Assembly (NCBI RefSeq): GCF_014126615.1
Contig: NZ_CP059896.1
Location: 1,560,501 to 1,624,500, forward strand
DNA length: 64,000 nucleotides
Source: Ciceribacter thiooxidans
Lineage (GTDB): Bacteria; Pseudomonadota; Alphaproteobacteria; Rhizobiales; Rhizobiaceae
Direction: 5' to 3'
The stretch's first letter is position 1, and every line of letters begins with the position of its first letter. Below the pieces are notes generated by a model. It was not told the DNA's origin, did not search any database, and was given only the letters and a program-made list of their open reading frames with translations. Positions 14,774 through 23,704 of the stretch are shown here, in pieces. The translations under genes and the position numbers were made by a program.

Positions 14774-14812
14774 TTTCAAGACCGGTGCCTTAAACCGCTC
14801 GGCCACCCATCC
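14774..14812 (-). pseudogene. 5' half of the split tRNA-Ser(UGA) gene (right attachment site)
   Basis: On the minus strand it reads GGATGGG, TG, the serine D arm GCCGAGCGGTTTAAGGC, A, CCGGT and the loop CTTGAAA, then departs into element sequence. There is no 3' half here. The matching 3' half (ACCGG ... CCCATCC) lies at 2520-2577. The host promoter would lie at higher coordinates, so a truncated 5' tRNA transcript may still be made. Confidence 0.9.
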
Positions 14813-15152
14813 AGCGACTGCGTTATGCGCAATGGCGCGAAACTTGGCAAGAGTGTTCGCCGCTGGCGGTGTTGAAAATCGGGCGGCGAGGGCGCTTTGA
14901 ATATTGCCTAACGTCAAATACCTTCCGCAAAGGGAAGAGAAAGCCGAAGGCGGCGCCCGGCATGGTATAATTTACCGGTCGTTAACCATTGATCTTGCAT
15001 CATAGAAAAAGTTGCGACACTTTGCGCCTCCTCTGCCATGTTGTCGACAAGTTTATCTTTCTGATATAGCCGAATGGACCGGGAAGAGGGGCGTTGTTTC
15101 CCGGTTGATTGGCGGCGCTGTTTCTCGCAGCGTGAACGAACAAGTGGGGCGT
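14813..15152. other. Intergenic region between the attachment site and rlpA
   Basis: About 340 bases. On the minus strand it should hold the old promoter of the split tRNA-Ser gene. On the plus strand it should hold the rlpA promoter; TATAAT-like sequence occurs near 14966-14971 (GGTATAATTT). A frame open from 15012 upstream of rlpA does not look coding. Nothing else is seen. Confidence 0.5.
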
Positions 15153-16214
15153 ATGAGTTTCGATCGCGCTAGAGCTGTGCGGAGCGGCGCAAGGTTGATC
15201 ACCTTGTCGATCCTTTGCGTGAGCGTCGCGTCCTGCACCAGCACCGGGGGCAAGAAGAAGACCCGCCACGGCAAGGAATATTTCTCCGAGTCCGAATACG
15301 GTGTGAAGGCGAGCCCGCGTGTCGCCAATGGCGGTAATATCCCGAAGGGTGGCGGGCGTTATCTCGTCGGCAAGCCATATGTCGTCAAGGGCAAGGTCTA
15401 TGTGCCCAAGGAAAACCCGAACTACGACAAGGTGGGGATGGCCTCGTGGTACGGCTCGGCCTTCCACGGTCGCAAGACGGCCAACGGCGAGGTCTACGAC
15501 CAGTTCTATCTTTCCGCCGCGCATCCGACCCTGCCTTTGCCGAGCTATGCGCGGGTGACGAATATCGAGAACGGCAATTCGGTCATCGTGCGCGTCAACG
15601 ACCGCGGACCGTTCCATTCCAATCGCATCATCGATCTTTCGAACAAGACCGCCGATCTTCTCGACATGACCCACAGCGGCACCGGCAAGGTGCGCGTGCA
15701 ATATGTCGGCCCGGCCCGCATGGACGGGCATGACATGCCTTACCTGATGGCCTCATACATCAAGAAAGGCGACCGCTTCCCGCTGGTCGATCCCGCCGGC
15801 CAGATCGCAAGCGGCGTCATGGTCGCCTCGGCCGACCCGGCAGCCGTTCCGCTGCCCGCACCATCGCCGTTGGCGATGGCGGAAACGCCGGCACCGGCCA
15901 TCCAGACGAGTCTCGCGGGCCCGACACCCTCTGAAGCCTTCGGCGGCCAGCAGATCGTGCCGGCCGCGCTCGATTCCTTCACCGGTTTCGTGCTGTTGCC
16001 GGATCTCGGCCCGATACCCTATGAACGGCCGGAACCGGGCGCCGGAGCAAGTTACGCCTCCGCCTATGCGGAGGAGCCGACCGTCACCGTGCGTCTTGCC
16101 TTCGACGCCGTTATGGTGCGCAATGACGGCCTGACCGAGGGCGCGATTCTGGCCTCGGCCCGGCGCACGGCGGCAGGGCAGGCCTCGTCCGGCGGCGCCA
16201 GACCGGCGCGGTGA
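15153..16214 (+). CDS. rlpA: Septal ring lytic transglycosylase / rare lipoprotein A (RlpA)
   Basis: Outer-membrane-type lipoprotein with a double-psi beta-barrel; in studied species it cleaves naked glycan strands at the septum. I chose the ATG at 15153: it gives a short basic N-terminus, a hydrophobic segment and the lipobox SVASC. A longer frame from 15012 would bury the signal peptide. The RlpA signature GMASWYGSAFHGRKTANGE and the VRVNDRGPF segment with the catalytic Asp are present. The C-terminal 170 residues are Ala/Pro-rich and of low complexity, and I see no clear SPOR domain. First gene of a co-directional series with dac, tmk and holB. Confidence 0.93.
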   Translation: MSFDRARAVRSGARLITLSILCVSVASCTSTGGKKKTRHGKEYFSESEYGVKASPRVANGGNIPKGGGRYLVGKPYVVKGKVYVPKENPNYDKVGMASWYGSAFHGRKTANGEVYDQFYLSAAHPTLPLPSYARVTNIENGNSVIVRVNDRGPFHSNRIIDLSNKTADLLDMTHSGTGKVRVQYVGPARMDGHDMPYLMASYIKKGDRFPLVDPAGQIASGVMVASADPAAVPLPAPSPLAMAETPAPAIQTSLAGPTPSEAFGGQQIVPAALDSFTGFVLLPDLGPIPYERPEPGAGASYASAYAEEPTVTVRLAFDAVMVRNDGLTEGAILASARRTAAGQASSGGARPAR

Positions 16215-16272
16215 CGTTCGGGCTGCGACTGGCGGTCCGCCCGGGAAGAGGAAAGCGGGCCGAAGGCAGACG

Positions 16273-17508
16273 ATGACGGGAAACAGCCTCGCAACACCGA
16301 TCGGCCGCCGTCCGGCACGGTACTTTGCCGATGCGCCGATTGTCGGCCGCATGGCAGCCATGCTCACCCTTCTCGTCCTTGTCCTTCTGACCGGCCTGCC
16401 GGTGGCCGCGCAGCAGAAGACCGCTCCCGTATTCGAGACCAAGGCGGCGCAAGTCTATCTGATCGAAGCGTCAACCGGCACCATCCTGCTTTCCAAGAAC
16501 CCTACGAAGACGCTGGCGCCGGCCTCGCTCGCCAAGATGATGACGCTCGAAGTCGTCTTCGATGCGCTGAAGCGGGGCGAGGTGAGCCTCGACACTGTGT
16601 ACAAGGTTTCCGAGCACGCCTGGCGGACCGGGGGTGCACCGTCGCGCACGTCGACAATGTTCGCCGCGCTCAACTCGCAGGTGCGGGTCGAGGATCTGCT
16701 GAAGGGCGTCGCCGTGCAGATGGCAAACGACGGCTGCATCGTGCTTGCCGAGGGAATGGCCGGCAGCGAGCAAAACTTCGCCGAGCGGATGAATGCGCGG
16801 GCGGCGGCGCTCGGGCTTACCGATACGCATTTCGCCAACCCGACCGGGCTTCCAGATCCCGCCAACCGCACGACGGCGAAGGACATGGTGACGCTCGCGC
16901 GGCACCTTCAGACGGCCTATCCGGACTACTACCGACTGCTGTCGCTACCTGATTTCGAGTGGAACAAGATCTACCAGCGCAACCGCAATCCGATGCTCGC
17001 CGCCGGCATCGGCGCCGACGGGCTCGCCACCGGCTTTGCCGAAGGGGAGGGGTTCTCGATCCTGACCTCGGCCGAGCAGAACGGCCGACGGCTTTTCCTG
17101 GCGACGGGTGGACTTGCGACCGACAAGGACCGGCGCGAGGAGGCGGTGAGGCTCCTCAAATGGGGTTTCGAGAATTTCGAGATGCGGACGCTCTTCAAGG
17201 CGGGTGAAACGATCGGGCAGGCGAGCGTCTACGGCGGCGAGCGCGGCAAGGTCGACCTCGTGGCGAAAGCACCGGTCGAGATCTACGTCCCGGTGACGAA
17301 TCCCGAACGGCTCGCCGCACGGATCGTCTACCGCTGGCCGCTCGACGCGCCCGTCTCGCAGGGACAGGATGTGGGGACGCTCCGAATCACCGCCGGCGAC
17401 AGGCTGCTGCGCGAAGTGCCGCTGAAGACGGCGGCGGCGGTCGAACCCGGCACGCTGCGGCAGAAGGCGACGGATGCGCTGATTGAACTCCTGTTCTTCT
17501 GGCTCTGA
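16273..17508 (+). CDS. D-alanyl-D-alanine carboxypeptidase family protein (peptidase S11)
   Basis: Penicillin-binding-protein fold enzyme that trims pentapeptides in the periplasm. A signal peptide lies at residues 27-47 (MAAMLTLLVLVLLTGLPVAA), so a start at 16351 is also possible. The active-site SLAK is present (Ser85, Lys88). The two other canonical motifs deviate: the SxN position reads MAN (150-152) and the KTG position reads ATG (252-254, GLATGF). A C-terminal beta domain follows and a hydrophobic end (LIELLFFWL) may anchor it, as in DacC/DacF-type proteins. With both motifs altered, activity may be reduced or the substrate different. tmk follows immediately. Confidence 0.9.
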   Translation: MTGNSLATPIGRRPARYFADAPIVGRMAAMLTLLVLVLLTGLPVAAQQKTAPVFETKAAQVYLIEASTGTILLSKNPTKTLAPASLAKMMTLEVVFDALKRGEVSLDTVYKVSEHAWRTGGAPSRTSTMFAALNSQVRVEDLLKGVAVQMANDGCIVLAEGMAGSEQNFAERMNARAAALGLTDTHFANPTGLPDPANRTTAKDMVTLARHLQTAYPDYYRLLSLPDFEWNKIYQRNRNPMLAAGIGADGLATGFAEGEGFSILTSAEQNGRRLFLATGGLATDKDRREEAVRLLKWGFENFEMRTLFKAGETIGQASVYGGERGKVDLVAKAPVEIYVPVTNPERLAARIVYRWPLDAPVSQGQDVGTLRITAGDRLLREVPLKTAAAVEPGTLRQKATDALIELLFFWL

Positions 17509-17595
17509 GATGGCTTGCCGAGGTTTCGCGGTGCAGGCATATGGGATAGAAACGGAACCGGCCGGCACATGCGCCGGATTGACGGGAAGCAGAGA

Positions 17596-18279
17596 TTGGC
17601 GACGGGACGGGGATTGTTCGTAACTTTCGAGGGCGGCGAGGGGGCCGGCAAGTCGACGCAGATTCGCCGACTCGCCGAGGCGCTGAAGGCCCGCGGCCTC
17701 GAAGTCATTGTCACCCGCGAGCCCGGCGGTTCGCCGGGCGCCGAGGCGTTGCGCCACGTGCTGCTCTCGGGTGCGGCGGAGGATTTCGGCGTGCGCATGG
17801 AGGCGTTGCTCTTTGCTGCTGCGCGCAACGACCATGTCGAGACCGTTATCCGACCGGCGCTTCAGCGCGGTGCCGTGGTGCTTTGCGACCGCTTCATGGA
17901 TTCCTCGCGCGTCTACCAGGGCGTCACCGGCAATCTCGAATCGGAGTTCATCGATACGCTCGAGCGGGTCGCGGTGAACGGCGTCGTTCCGGACCTGACC
18001 CTCATCCTCGACCTGCCGGCCGAACGCGGGCTCGAGCGGGCGCGGGGCAGGGCCGAGCCGGGCGCAAACGAAACGCCGGACCGCTTCGAAAAGGAAGAGC
18101 TGGAGACACACGAAAAGCGGCGCCAGGGGTTTCTCGACATCGCTGCCGCCGATCCCCGTCGCTGCCGGGTGGTCGATGCCGGCCGGCCGGTCGAGGCGAT
18201 CGCCGCCGAGATACGGGCGCTGGTCGAGCCGCTGGCATTCGCTCCGCGCGGGACGGAAAGACCGGTGACGGCGGAATGA
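17596..18279 (+). CDS. tmk: Thymidylate kinase
   Basis: Phosphorylates dTMP to dTDP. Visible motifs: P-loop [11 protein letters not shown] near the N-terminus, the TREPGG dTMP-binding segment, the DR(Y/F) motif as [13 protein letters not shown], and the lid region. I favour the TTG at 17596, which has GGGAAGCAG upstream and gives 227 residues, near the family length. Starts at 17515 or 17569 would add an unlikely N-terminus. The stop overlaps the start of holB (ATGA). Confidence 0.93.
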   Translation: MATGRGLFVTFEGGEGAGKSTQIRRLAEALKARGLEVIVTREPGGSPGAEALRHVLLSGAAEDFGVRMEALLFAAARNDHVETVIRPALQRGAVVLCDRFMDSSRVYQGVTGNLESEFIDTLERVAVNGVVPDLTLILDLPAERGLERARGRAEPGANETPDRFEKEELETHEKRRQGFLDIAAADPRRCRVVDAGRPVEAIAAEIRALVEPLAFAPRGTERPVTAE

Positions 18280-19301
18280 GCGACGAACGCCAGGGATTGC
18301 TCGACGGCGCCGTGCCGCCGCTCGCCGCGGCCAAGCTTTTCGGCCACGAGGCGGCGGAACGCTTCCTCGCCGAGAGCTATCGCTCCGGCAAGGGGCACCA
18401 TGCGATCCTGATCGAGGGACCGGAAGGGATCGGCAAAGCGACGCTCGCCTTCCGCTTCGCCGCCCATGTGCTTTCGCATCCGGAGCCGTCGCAGGCGCCG
18501 GCCACGCTCGCCGACCCCGACCCGGGCTCCGCGATCGTGCGCCAGCTCGCCTCGGGCGCCAGCCACAACCTCCTACATCTCACCCGGCCCGTCGACGAGA
18601 AGACCGGCAAACTGCGTGGCGCCATCACCGTCGATGAGGTGCGCAAGGCGGGCCGCTTCTTCTCGCAGACCTCGGGCACGGGGAACTGGCGGATCGCCAT
18701 CATCGATCCGGCCGACGAGCTGAACCGCAACGCCGCGAACGCCATCCTGAAGATCCTCGAGGAGCCGCCGAAGCGGGCGATGTTCCTGGTGCTGAGCCAC
18801 GCGCCGGGCAAGCTCCTGCCGACCATCCGCTCGCGCTGCCTGCCGCTGAAGCTCGAACCGCTCGACGCGCAGAACATGGAGCGGGCGCTCGCCCAGCTCG
18901 GAATCACGCTTGCGGGCGGGCAGCGGGAGACGGTGCTCGCGCTCGCCAAGGGCAGCGTCGCCCGGGCGCTGAAGGTCATCAATTACGGCGGGCTCGACAT
19001 CATCGCCGCCTTCGACGAACTGCTGGCAGCGCAGGGACCGGCGGCGCGCAAGATCTTGCACCGGATCGCCGACGCGCTGAGCGCCAGGGACAGCGACGTC
19101 GCCTTCGGCTTCTTCGTCGAGCATCTCGGCGACCATCTCCACGGGCAGGCAAGGGCGGCCGCCCTTTCCGGCGCGAGCGGCGAGGCCGACCGCTTCGCGC
19201 GGCTTTCGTCTTCGGTCACCGAGCGGCTCGCCGTCAGCGCCGCCTACAATCTCGACCGCAAGCAGACCATCCTCGACATCCTCGACGAGATCACCCGGTA
19301 G
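18276..19301 (+). CDS. holB: DNA polymerase III subunit delta'
   Basis: Clamp-loader subunit of the replicative polymerase, 341 residues. The AAA+ fold shows [12 protein letters not shown] as a degenerate P-loop, as is normal for delta', [38 protein letters not shown] and the sensor segment. Start by ATGA overlap with tmk, a conserved gene pair. In rhizobia metG usually follows; here an unrelated minus-strand gene lies between. Confidence 0.94.
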   Translation: MSDERQGLLDGAVPPLAAAKLFGHEAAERFLAESYRSGKGHHAILIEGPEGIGKATLAFRFAAHVLSHPEPSQAPATLADPDPGSAIVRQLASGASHNLLHLTRPVDEKTGKLRGAITVDEVRKAGRFFSQTSGTGNWRIAIIDPADELNRNAANAILKILEEPPKRAMFLVLSHAPGKLLPTIRSRCLPLKLEPLDAQNMERALAQLGITLAGGQRETVLALAKGSVARALKVINYGGLDIIAAFDELLAAQGPAARKILHRIADALSARDSDVAFGFFVEHLGDHLHGQARAAALSGASGEADRFARLSSSVTERLAVSAAYNLDRKQTILDILDEITR

Positions 19302-19312
19302 GGTGGGCAAGG

Positions 19313-19738
19313 TCAACCATAGTAACCGCGAGCAAAGACTATGACGGACTCCACAGGATCGTCAGGGTGGTCATAGGCGGAAGGTGCCCAACCACCGATG
19401 CCGAACCGCAATGACGTGAACCCGTCGCTTTCAATAGCGACCTCGGGATCGGCTTGTTTGATCTTTTCGACCAGGTCCGTAAAGCTCATGCCGAGCAGCA
19501 TTGCGCCGTCCAAAGTCGGCTCTGCCGGGGCAGCAAACTCGACGGCATCGACCACACCATCTGCGTTGTCGTAGTACACGAAGCATTCAAGTTCCGAAAA
19601 GTGGTCGCAGGGGTGGATACTTTTCGAGCTTCGCTTGAAGCTACTGAAGTCGACGCCAAGAGCCGTCCGTGCCTCGTCCGGGCTCATGCCGAAGCGTATC
19701 GGCCCCACTCCTTCGTGACACCTGATATCCATGTTCAT
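19313..19738 (-). CDS. Hypothetical protein, possibly immunity-like
   Basis: About 141 residues from the ATG at 19738; a GTG at 19753 is an alternative. The block GVGPIRFGMSPDEARTALG near the N-terminus resembles an opening found in many small proteins of toxin-immunity type, and the rest is a mix of strands and helices without membrane segments. The gene runs against holB and metG and splits that otherwise conserved run, so it is probably an insertion. No toxin gene is near. The function is unknown and the immunity comparison is tentative. The region 19739-19968 after it holds the metG promoter and short inverted repeats only. Confidence 0.65.
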   Translation of the reverse strand: MNMDIRCHEGVGPIRFGMSPDEARTALGVDFSSFKRSSKSIHPCDHFSELECFVYYDNADGVVDAVEFAAPAEPTLDGAMLLGMSFTDLVEKIKQADPEVAIESDGFTSLRFGIGGWAPSAYDHPDDPVESVIVFARGYYG

Positions 19739-19968
19739 AATCACAAGTTTCACTCCGCAATCGTGTTTCGCCGGACGATGCTCCCCTGATCGCAGCTCGT
19801 CGCTTTCCGCGAAGCTGCGAAAACGTTGCCTTGCCGAAACGTGACATCGTCACACGGTGTATCTGCGCCGTTCAACATTTCGCAAGAGCGAAACTTGTTG
19901 TTTCGCCCGGCGATGACATGCGCTAGAGCAGGACGGCAAAAAGAACGCAGTCCGCAACAGGGCCGATC

Positions 19969-21525
19969 ATGAAAGACACATTCTATATTACGACCGCCAT
20001 TTCCTATCCGAACGGCAAGCCGCATATCGGCCATGCCTACGAACTGATCGCCACCGATGCGATGGCGCGGTTCCAGCGGCTCGACGGGCGGGACGTGTTC
20101 TTTCTGACCGGCACCGACGAACACGGGCAGAAGATGCAGCAGACGGCGCGGGCCGAAGGCATCACGCCGGAAGCGCTCGCCGAGCGCAATTCGAACGAAT
20201 TCCGCGCCATGGGCAAGCTGCTCAACGCCTCGAACGACGATTTCATCCGCACGACCGAGAAGCGCCACCACGAGACGGTGCAGGAAGTCTGGCGGCGCAT
20301 GGCCGCGAACGGCGACATCTACAAGGACAGCTATGCCGGCTGGTACTCGGTCCGCGACGAAGCTTATTACCAGGAAGAAGAGACCGAAGTGCGCGCCGAC
20401 GGCGTGCGTTACGGGCCGCAGGGCACGCCTGTCGAATGGGTGGAGGAGGAGAGCTATTTCTTCCGCCTCTCCGCCTATGCCGAGCCGCTGCTCCGGCACT
20501 ACGAGGAGAACCCGGAGTTCATCGGCCCGGCCGAGCGCAAGAACGAGGTGATTTCCTTCGTGAAATCCGGCCTGAAGGACCTCTCGATCTCGCGCACCAC
20601 CTTCGACTGGGGCATCAAGGTGCCGGACGACCCGAAGCACGTGATGTATGTCTGGGTCGATGCGCTGACGAACTACATCACCGCCACCGGCTATGTCGAA
20701 GACCAGAACGGACCGCGGGCGAAATACTGGCCGGCGGACATCCATGTGATCGGCAAGGATATCATCCGCTTCCATGCCGTCTACTGGCCGGCCTTCCTGA
20801 TGTCGGCCAAGCTGCCGCTGCCGAAGCGCGTCTATGCTCACGGTTTCCTGCTCAACAAGGGCGAGAAGATGTCGAAGTCGCTCGGCAACGTCGTCGACCC
20901 GGTCAACCTGGTGAACCATTTCGGCCTCGACCAGGTGCGCTACTTCTTCCTGCGCGAAGTCTCCTTCGGGCATGACGGCAGCTACTCGGAAGAGGCGATC
21001 GCGACTCGCATCAATGCCGATCTGGCGAACGGCATCGGCAACCTCGCGAGCCGCTCGCTGTCGATGATAGTCAAGAACTGCGACGGCAAGATCCCGGATT
21101 GCGGCGAACTCACCGACGCGGACAGGGAAATGCTCGCCTCGGCGGACAGGCTGATCGACATCTGCCGCGAGGAGATGGACCGACAGGCGATCCACAAGGC
21201 GGTCACCGCGATCATTGCAGTGGTCTCCGAGGCCGACCGCTATTTCGCCGGGCAGGAGCCCTGGGCGCTGAAGAAAACCGATCCGGCGCGCATGGCGACC
21301 GTGCTCTACGTGACGGCGGAAGTCGTCCGGCAGATCGCGATCCTCCTGCAGCCGATCGTGCCGGGCTCGGCGGCAAAGCTGCTCGATCTCGTCGCCGTTC
21401 CGCAGGATGCGCGCGACTTCTCGTGTCTCGGCGCGGCCGGCCGGCTCGTCGCCGGTACGCCGCTCGAGGCACCGAAGCCGGTCTTCCCGCGTTATGTCGC
21501 ACCCGACGATGATGCGAAGGCCTGA
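19969..21525 (+). CDS. metG: Methionyl-tRNA synthetase
   Basis: Class I aminoacyl-tRNA synthetase, 518 residues, without the C-terminal dimerisation domain, as usual in alphaproteobacteria. The HIGH motif appears as [12 protein letters not shown] near residue 15 and KMSKS as [10 protein letters not shown] near residue 300. The connective peptide lacks the four-cysteine zinc knuckle, which marks the zinc-free class. The tatD gene follows after four bases. Confidence 0.97.
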   Translation: MKDTFYITTAISYPNGKPHIGHAYELIATDAMARFQRLDGRDVFFLTGTDEHGQKMQQTARAEGITPEALAERNSNEFRAMGKLLNASNDDFIRTTEKRHHETVQEVWRRMAANGDIYKDSYAGWYSVRDEAYYQEEETEVRADGVRYGPQGTPVEWVEEESYFFRLSAYAEPLLRHYEENPEFIGPAERKNEVISFVKSGLKDLSISRTTFDWGIKVPDDPKHVMYVWVDALTNYITATGYVEDQNGPRAKYWPADIHVIGKDIIRFHAVYWPAFLMSAKLPLPKRVYAHGFLLNKGEKMSKSLGNVVDPVNLVNHFGLDQVRYFFLREVSFGHDGSYSEEAIATRINADLANGIGNLASRSLSMIVKNCDGKIPDCGELTDADREMLASADRLIDICREEMDRQAIHKAVTAIIAVVSEADRYFAGQEPWALKKTDPARMATVLYVTAEVVRQIAILLQPIVPGSAAKLLDLVAVPQDARDFSCLGAAGRLVAGTPLEAPKPVFPRYVAPDDDAKA

Positions 21526-21529
21526 CGGA

Positions 21530-22309
21530 ATGCTGATCGACACCCACTGCCATCTCGATTTTCCCGATTTTGACGAGGAGCGCGACGCGCTCGTCGCGCG
21601 CGCCCATGCCGCGGGCGTCGGCCGGATGGTGACAATCTCGACCCGGGTGCGCAAACTCGACACGTTGCTTGCGATCACCGACCGTAATCCGTCGGTCTTC
21701 TGTTCGGTCGGCACGCATCCGAACAACGCCAACGAGGAGCTCGACGTGACGGCCGACGACCTCGTGCGGCTCGCCGAGCATCCGAAGGTGGTCGCGATCG
21801 GCGAATGCGGGCTCGACTATTTCTACGACACGCAGACGCCGGAAGATCAGAAAACCGGCTTCCTACGCCACATCGAGGCGGCGCGGCGCACGCAATTGCC
21901 GCTCGTCATCCACAGCCGCAGCGCCGATGACGACATGGCGGCGATCCTGAGGCAGGAAACGGGGAAGGGGGCCTTCCCCTTCATCCTCCACTGCTTTTCC
22001 TCCGGCGAAGCGCTGGCGCGGACCGGCGTCGAACTCGGCGGCTACGTCTCGTTCTCCGGCATCCTGACCTTCCCGAAGTCGACGGAACTGCGCGACATCG
22101 CGAGGGATGTGCCGCTCGACCGGCTGCTCGTCGAGACCGACGCACCGTATCTCGCGCCAAAACCCTGGCGGGGCAAGCGCAACGAGCCGTCCTACGTGGT
22201 CAATACGGCCGAGGTGCTCGCAGAGACAAAGGGCGTGAGCTTCGAGGAAATCGCCCGCATCACCACCGAGAACGCGCTCCGCGTCTTCTCGAAGATGCCG
22301 GGGCTCTGA
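21530..22309 (+). CDS. tatD: TatD family hydrolase
   Basis: Metal-dependent DNase/hydrolase with a TIM barrel, 259 residues. The metal-binding motifs are THCHLD at the N-terminus, IGECGLDY, VIHSR, ILHCFS and ETDAPYL. The start at 21530 follows the metG stop by four bases; an upstream in-frame ATG at 21512 would overlap metG. It is linked to metG and the following metallo-beta-lactamase gene, a common rhizobial order. Confidence 0.94.
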   Translation: MLIDTHCHLDFPDFDEERDALVARAHAAGVGRMVTISTRVRKLDTLLAITDRNPSVFCSVGTHPNNANEELDVTADDLVRLAEHPKVVAIGECGLDYFYDTQTPEDQKTGFLRHIEAARRTQLPLVIHSRSADDDMAAILRQETGKGAFPFILHCFSSGEALARTGVELGGYVSFSGILTFPKSTELRDIARDVPLDRLLVETDAPYLAPKPWRGKRNEPSYVVNTAEVLAETKGVSFEEIARITTENALRVFSKMPGL

Positions 22310-22313
22310 CAAG

Positions 22314-23141
22314 ATGACGTTTCGCCGGCGCTTCACTATCCTGGGCTGCGCGTCCTCTCCGGGCGTTCCGCGGATCAACGGCGACTGGGGCGCTTGCGAC
22401 CCGGCGAACCCGCGCAACCGGCGGACCCGTGCAGCCTTCATGGTGCAGCAGATCGCGCCGGACGGCGGGATGACGACGGCGGTCGTCGACACCGGGCCGG
22501 ATTTCCGTGCGCAGATGATCGCTGCCGGCGTGCAGCACATCGACGGCGTGATCTATACCCACGGCCATGCCGACCATCTGCACGGCATCGACGACCTGCG
22601 CGGCTACTTCATCAACCGCAGCCAGCGCATCCCGATCTATGCCGATCCCGAGACCATGGCGCGCATTCGACAGGGCTTCGGCTACTGTCTCGAAACGCCG
22701 GTCGGCAGCAACTATCCGCCGATCGCCGAGCCACGGCTGATCGAAGATCTCGAAAGGCCGGTCGAGATTACCGGCAAGGGTGGCACGATCCGCTTTATGC
22801 CGCTCAAGCAGCGCCACGGCGATATAGCGTCGCTGGGTCTCAGGATCGGCGACATTGCCTATTGCTGCGATGTCAGCGACTTTCCCGAGGAGACGGTCGC
22901 CAAGCTCGAAGGGCTCGATGTACTGGTGATCGACGCGCTGCAATACCGTCACCATCCGAGCCATCTGTCGCTCGAGCAGGCGCTCGGCTGGATCGAGCGG
23001 CTCAAGCCGAAGCGTTCGATTCTCACGCATATGCACGTTCCGCTCGACTACGAGACGGTGATGGGCGAGACGCCGCCGCATGTCGAACCGGCCTACGACC
23101 AGCTGGTTTTCGAGGTGGAGATCGCCGCGGACGGGGTGTGA
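22314..23141 (+). CDS. MBL-fold metallo-hydrolase (PhnP-like)
   Basis: 275 residues. The metal site is THGHADHLHGID, with DTGPDF upstream, LKQRHGDIASLGL and a C-terminal LTHMH. The layout resembles PhnP-type phosphoribosyl cyclic phosphodiesterases, but without a phosphonate operon the substrate is unknown. It starts four bases after tatD, so they are likely co-transcribed. A hairpin (TGCGTGA 23158-23164 with TCACGCA 23171-23177) lies after it. Confidence 0.88.
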   Translation: MTFRRRFTILGCASSPGVPRINGDWGACDPANPRNRRTRAAFMVQQIAPDGGMTTAVVDTGPDFRAQMIAAGVQHIDGVIYTHGHADHLHGIDDLRGYFINRSQRIPIYADPETMARIRQGFGYCLETPVGSNYPPIAEPRLIEDLERPVEITGKGGTIRFMPLKQRHGDIASLGLRIGDIAYCCDVSDFPEETVAKLEGLDVLVIDALQYRHHPSHLSLEQALGWIERLKPKRSILTHMHVPLDYETVMGETPPHVEPAYDQLVFEVEIAADGV

Positions 23142-23249
23142 TGCCTTCTTTCTATGCTGCGTGAGGTTTTTCACGCATACCTTTGAATATCCGACATTTT
23201 ACGAAACGCGGGATCGGCATGGATGATCGATCCGCCGGAGGAGATACGA

Positions 23250-23570
23250 ATGGCCTGGATCATACTCGTCGTCGCCGGCATTCTCGAAGTGGTCTGGGCC
23301 TTCTTCTTGAAGCAGTCGGCAGGCTTTACGCGGTTCGTTCCGACGGCGATCACGGTAGTGGCGATGATCGCCAGCGTCATCCTGCTGTCGATCTCGATGC
23401 GGAGCCTGCCACTCGGCACCGCTTACACGATCTGGACCGGCATCGGAGCGCTCGGCGCATTTTTGGTCGGCATCATGGTTCTGGGCGAGCCTGCCAATGC
23501 GATGCGCGTAACCGCGGCGGGGCTCATCATCGCAGGGCTGGTGCTGATGAAGGTTTCGACACCGACGTGA
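23250..23570 (+). CDS. sugE: Small multidrug resistance family transporter (SugE/Gdx type)
   Basis: 106 residues with four membrane helices. The first helix reads MAWIILVVAGILEVVWAFFL with the essential Glu14, and KQSAGFTR follows it, as in the SugE/Gdx branch, whose characterised members export guanidinium. The start at 23250 has GGAGGAG upstream; a start at 23223 would place that site inside the gene. I see no convincing guanidine riboswitch in the leader. Confidence 0.88.
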   Translation: MAWIILVVAGILEVVWAFFLKQSAGFTRFVPTAITVVAMIASVILLSISMRSLPLGTAYTIWTGIGALGAFLVGIMVLGEPANAMRVTAAGLIIAGLVLMKVSTPT

Positions 23571-23704
23571 TTTCAGGCCTTTAGCGCGCATCCTGCATAT
23601 CATTAAGTTCCATAATCTACCTTATGCGATCTTCGGATGTGCCGCGGTGGGTTCAAGGATGACGTGCGACAGTCTCGCCTCTCGACGGATCGTCGCCTGT
23701 GCTC

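Larger units (their letters stand above)
2571..14780 (+). mobile_element. Integrated element (satellite- or island-like) in the anticodon loop of tRNA-Ser(UGA)
   Basis: The ends are the 7-base core TTTCAAG at 2571-2577 and 14774-14780. To its left lies the 3' half of a tRNA-Ser gene and to its right the 5' half of the same gene. The tyrosine integrase gene lies 158 bases inside the left end. The element is about 12.2 kb, of which 2.85 kb is a later IS66-family insertion plus its target duplication. It encodes an integrase, an AlpA-like HTH protein, a DUF3987 primase/helicase-like protein, a DUF5681 protein, small hypotheticals, two cargo candidates and a full tRNA-Ser(UGA). No head, tail, portal, lysis-enzyme or conjugation gene was found. 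Int, AlpA-like regulator, primase and a terminase-neighbour-type protein in this order recall phage satellites. That comparison is inference; the boundaries are read directly. Confidence 0.85.

Noticed and set aside
14774..14812. A second functional tRNA-Ser gene right of the element
   Set aside because: Only the 5' half is present; the sequence leaves the tRNA at the anticodon loop.
14556..14900. Plus-strand frame of 114 codons over the carried tRNA-Ser
   Set aside because: It is the antisense of the tRNA gene and of the 5' tRNA half.
19750..21732. Minus-strand open frame of 660 codons opposite metG
   Set aside because: Antisense shadow; metG is intact and well supported.
23142..23249. Guanidine riboswitch ahead of the SugE-like gene
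   Set aside because: I could not find the paired ACGR-loop hairpins or another known guanidine fold; only a simple hairpin is present.
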